This document shows positions 62,601 through 64,000 of a stretch of DNA of 64,000 nucleotides, piece after piece. The notes below the pieces were generated by a model, which saw only the letters and a list, made by a program, of their open reading frames with translations, was not told where the DNA came from and made no database searches. Numbering within the stretch: the first letter of the stretch is position 1; each line of letters begins with the position of its first letter. Origin of the DNA: Ptiloglossa arizonensis (Eukaryota > Arthropoda > Insecta > Hymenoptera > Colletidae); assembly GCF_051014685.1 (NCBI RefSeq), contig NW_027478602.1, positions 620,001 to 684,000 on the forward strand. Reading direction: 5' to 3'. The position numbers and the translations under genes are program-made.

Positions 62601-64000
62601 GTCAATCCGTTCGCGAAATATGGGAGTTTGAAGCCAAGAAATGGTAGAGAAGGCAAAACATTTTTCGCAATTCTGCTGATCCAAACGCTTAACCAGAATG
62701 GCCTAGGGAAAAAATACACATACCGTTGTAATCGGGCGAGTTTCTACTTTCAGATGCAATAGGAATTTTTGGGTTAGGTCAATCCGTTCGCGAGATATGG
62801 GAGTTTGAAGCCAAGAAATGGTTGAGAAGGCATACAATTTTTCGCAATTCTGCTGATCCAAACGCTTAACCAGAATGGCCTAGGGAAAAAATACACATAC
62901 CGTTGTAATCGGGCGAGTTTCTACTTTCAGATGCAATAGGAATTGTTGGGTTAGGTCAGTCCGTTCGCGAGATATGGGAGATTGAAGCTAAGAAATGGTT
63001 AAGAAGAAAACAAAGTTTTCGCACTTCCGCTGCTCCAAACGCTTAACCAGAATGGCCTAGGGAAAAATACACATACCGTTATAATCCGGCGAGTTTCTGC
63101 TTTCACAGGCAACAGGAATTTTTGGGTTAGGTCAATCCGTTCGCGAGATATGGGAGTTTGAAGCCAAGAAATGGTTAAGAAGACAACAAAGTTTTCGCAC
63201 TTCTGCTGCTCCAAACGCTTAACCAGAATGGCCTAGGAAAAAAATACACATACCGTTGTAATCGGGCGAGTTTCTACTTTCAGGCGCAAAAGGAATTTTT
63301 GGGTTAGGTCAATCCGTTCGCGAGATATGGGAGTTTGAAGCTAAGAAATGGTTGAGAAGGCAAAAAATTTTTCGCAATTCTGCCGCTCCAAACACTTAAC
63401 CAGAATGGCCTAGGGAAAAAATACACATACCGTTGTAATCGGGCGAGTTTTTACTTTCACACGCAACAGGAATTTTTGGGTTATGTCAATCTGTTCGCGA
63501 GATATGGGAGTTTGAAGCCAAGAAATGGTTGAGAAGGCAAAACATTTTTCGCAATTCTGCTGATCCAAACGCTTAACCAGAATGGCCTAGGGAAAAAATA
63601 CACATACCGTTGTAATCGGGCGAGTTTTTACTTTCACACGCAACAGGAATTTTTGGGTTAGGTCAATCCGTTCGCGAGATATGGGAGTTTGAAGCCAAGA
63701 AATGGTTGAGAAGGCATACAATTTTTCGCAATTCTGCTGATCCAAAAGCTTAACCAGAATGGCCTAGGGAAAAAATACACATACCGTTGTAATCCGGCGA
63801 GTTTCTGCTTTCACAGGCAACAGGAATTTTTGAGTTAGGTCAATCCGTTCGCGAGATATGGGACTTTGAAGCTGAGAAATGGTTGAGAAGACAACAAATT
63901 TTTCGCAATTCTGCTGCTCCAAACGCTTAGCCAGAATGGGCTAGGGAAAAAATACACATACCGTTGTAATCGGGCGAGTTTCTACGTTCAGATGCAATTG
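56601..64000 (+). repeat. 11-mer higher-order repeat, about 1945 bp, running off the window
   Basis: The variant TGTTGGGTTAGGTCAGTCC occurs at 57111, 59054, 60999 and 62944, spaced 1943, 1945 and 1945 bp. Eleven monomers of 177 give 1947. The missing 2 bp per unit come from two shortened homopolymers, GGAATTTTGCG and GGGAAAAATACAC. The first interval is 2 bp shorter still because it holds two GGGTATGTC deletion monomers (near 58180 and 58356). AAGCTT sites at 58442, 60387 and 62332 repeat the 1945-bp step exactly. 59679 and 61624 do so as well, while the next site, 63746, is 12 monomers on. The last two full units look almost identical, so this is among the most recently homogenised parts of the window. 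Confidence 0.88.

Larger units (their letters stand above)
18956..64000 (+). repeat. 177-bp satellite array, right arm (about 254 monomers)
   Basis: Uninterrupted tandem repeat in the orientation opposite to the left arm. Counted along the reference strand, the consensus monomer is 177 bp: TTTCTACTTTCAGATGCAAT at 1-20, AATTTTTGGGTTAGGTCAAT at 24-43, CCGTTCGCGAGATATGGGAG at 44-63, CCAAGAAATGGTTGAGAAGG at 71-90, the self-complementary AAAAATTTTT tract near 93-102, CTGCTCCAAACGCTTAACC near 113-131, GGCCTAGGGAAAAAATACAC near 137-156, and CGTTGTAATCGGGCGAG at 161-177. Most monomers are 177 bp; 176- and 178-bp variants act as private tags. The array runs off the window at 64000. No unrelated insertion is visible in 45 kb. 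Confidence 0.98.

Noticed and set aside
18956..64000. Possible CRISPR array or direct-repeat/spacer organisation
   Set aside because: The repeat unit is 177 bp with no short conserved repeat alternating with unique spacers. All positions of the unit are similar between copies.
1..64000. Species assignment from the monomer
   Set aside because: I do not recognise this 177-bp family with confidence. Monomer length alone is shared by many unrelated plant and animal satellites. A database search would be needed; a full-length hit to one named satellite would settle it.

Overview
The window contains one thing: a tandem satellite DNA. I find no protein gene, RNA gene, transposon or unique-sequence island in it. 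The monomer is 177 bp (counted base by base on a consensus read from the right part; about 42% GC, 8 CpG per unit). About 361 copies fill all 63.9 kb of called sequence, and both window ends lie inside the array. This points to a eukaryotic centromeric, pericentromeric or other heterochromatic block in a long-read assembly. Nothing in the sequence identifies the species. The monomer is not CpG-depleted (8 seen, about 7.5 expected from base composition), which argues weakly against a heavily CpG-methylated genome.

Layout. Bases 1-18855 (about 106 monomers) run in one orientation. A block of exactly 100 N (18856-18955) marks a gap of unknown size. Bases 18956-64000 (about 254 monomers) run in the opposite orientation. 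I use the + strand of the right arm as the reference strand, so the left arm is scored '-'. Monomers fall into recurrent classes defined by linked variants. Four of them (called B, D, E and C below) recur in the fixed order B-D-E-C, a 4-mer of 708 bp that looks ancestral. On top of this lie longer, recent higher-order repeats (HORs) whose spacings are whole numbers of monomers: 6/7-mers at 15.4-18.3 kb, a 17-mer offset (3009 bp) at 10.1-15.3 kb, a tandem 4-mer at 21.8-23.3 kb, a 25-mer offset (4425 bp) at 23.3-31.4 kb, 20/21/15-mers at 30.3-41 kb, 14/12-mers with an 11-mer at 44.9-53.9 kb, and an 11-mer of 1945 bp from 56.6 kb to the end.

The most interesting structure is mirror symmetry. Read outward from the gap, the two arms carry the same private variants in the same order on opposite strands. 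They differ mainly by whole-monomer insertions, including about 91 extra monomers (16.1 kb) in the right arm. This is either a real giant imperfect palindrome of satellite DNA or two haplotype copies of one array joined head-to-head by the scaffolder. The sequence alone cannot decide. A second point is a motif in nearly every monomer that matches 8 of the 9 essential positions of the mammalian CENP-B box. Because 177 is divisible by 3, the satellite produces many spurious short open frames, which I reject as genes.
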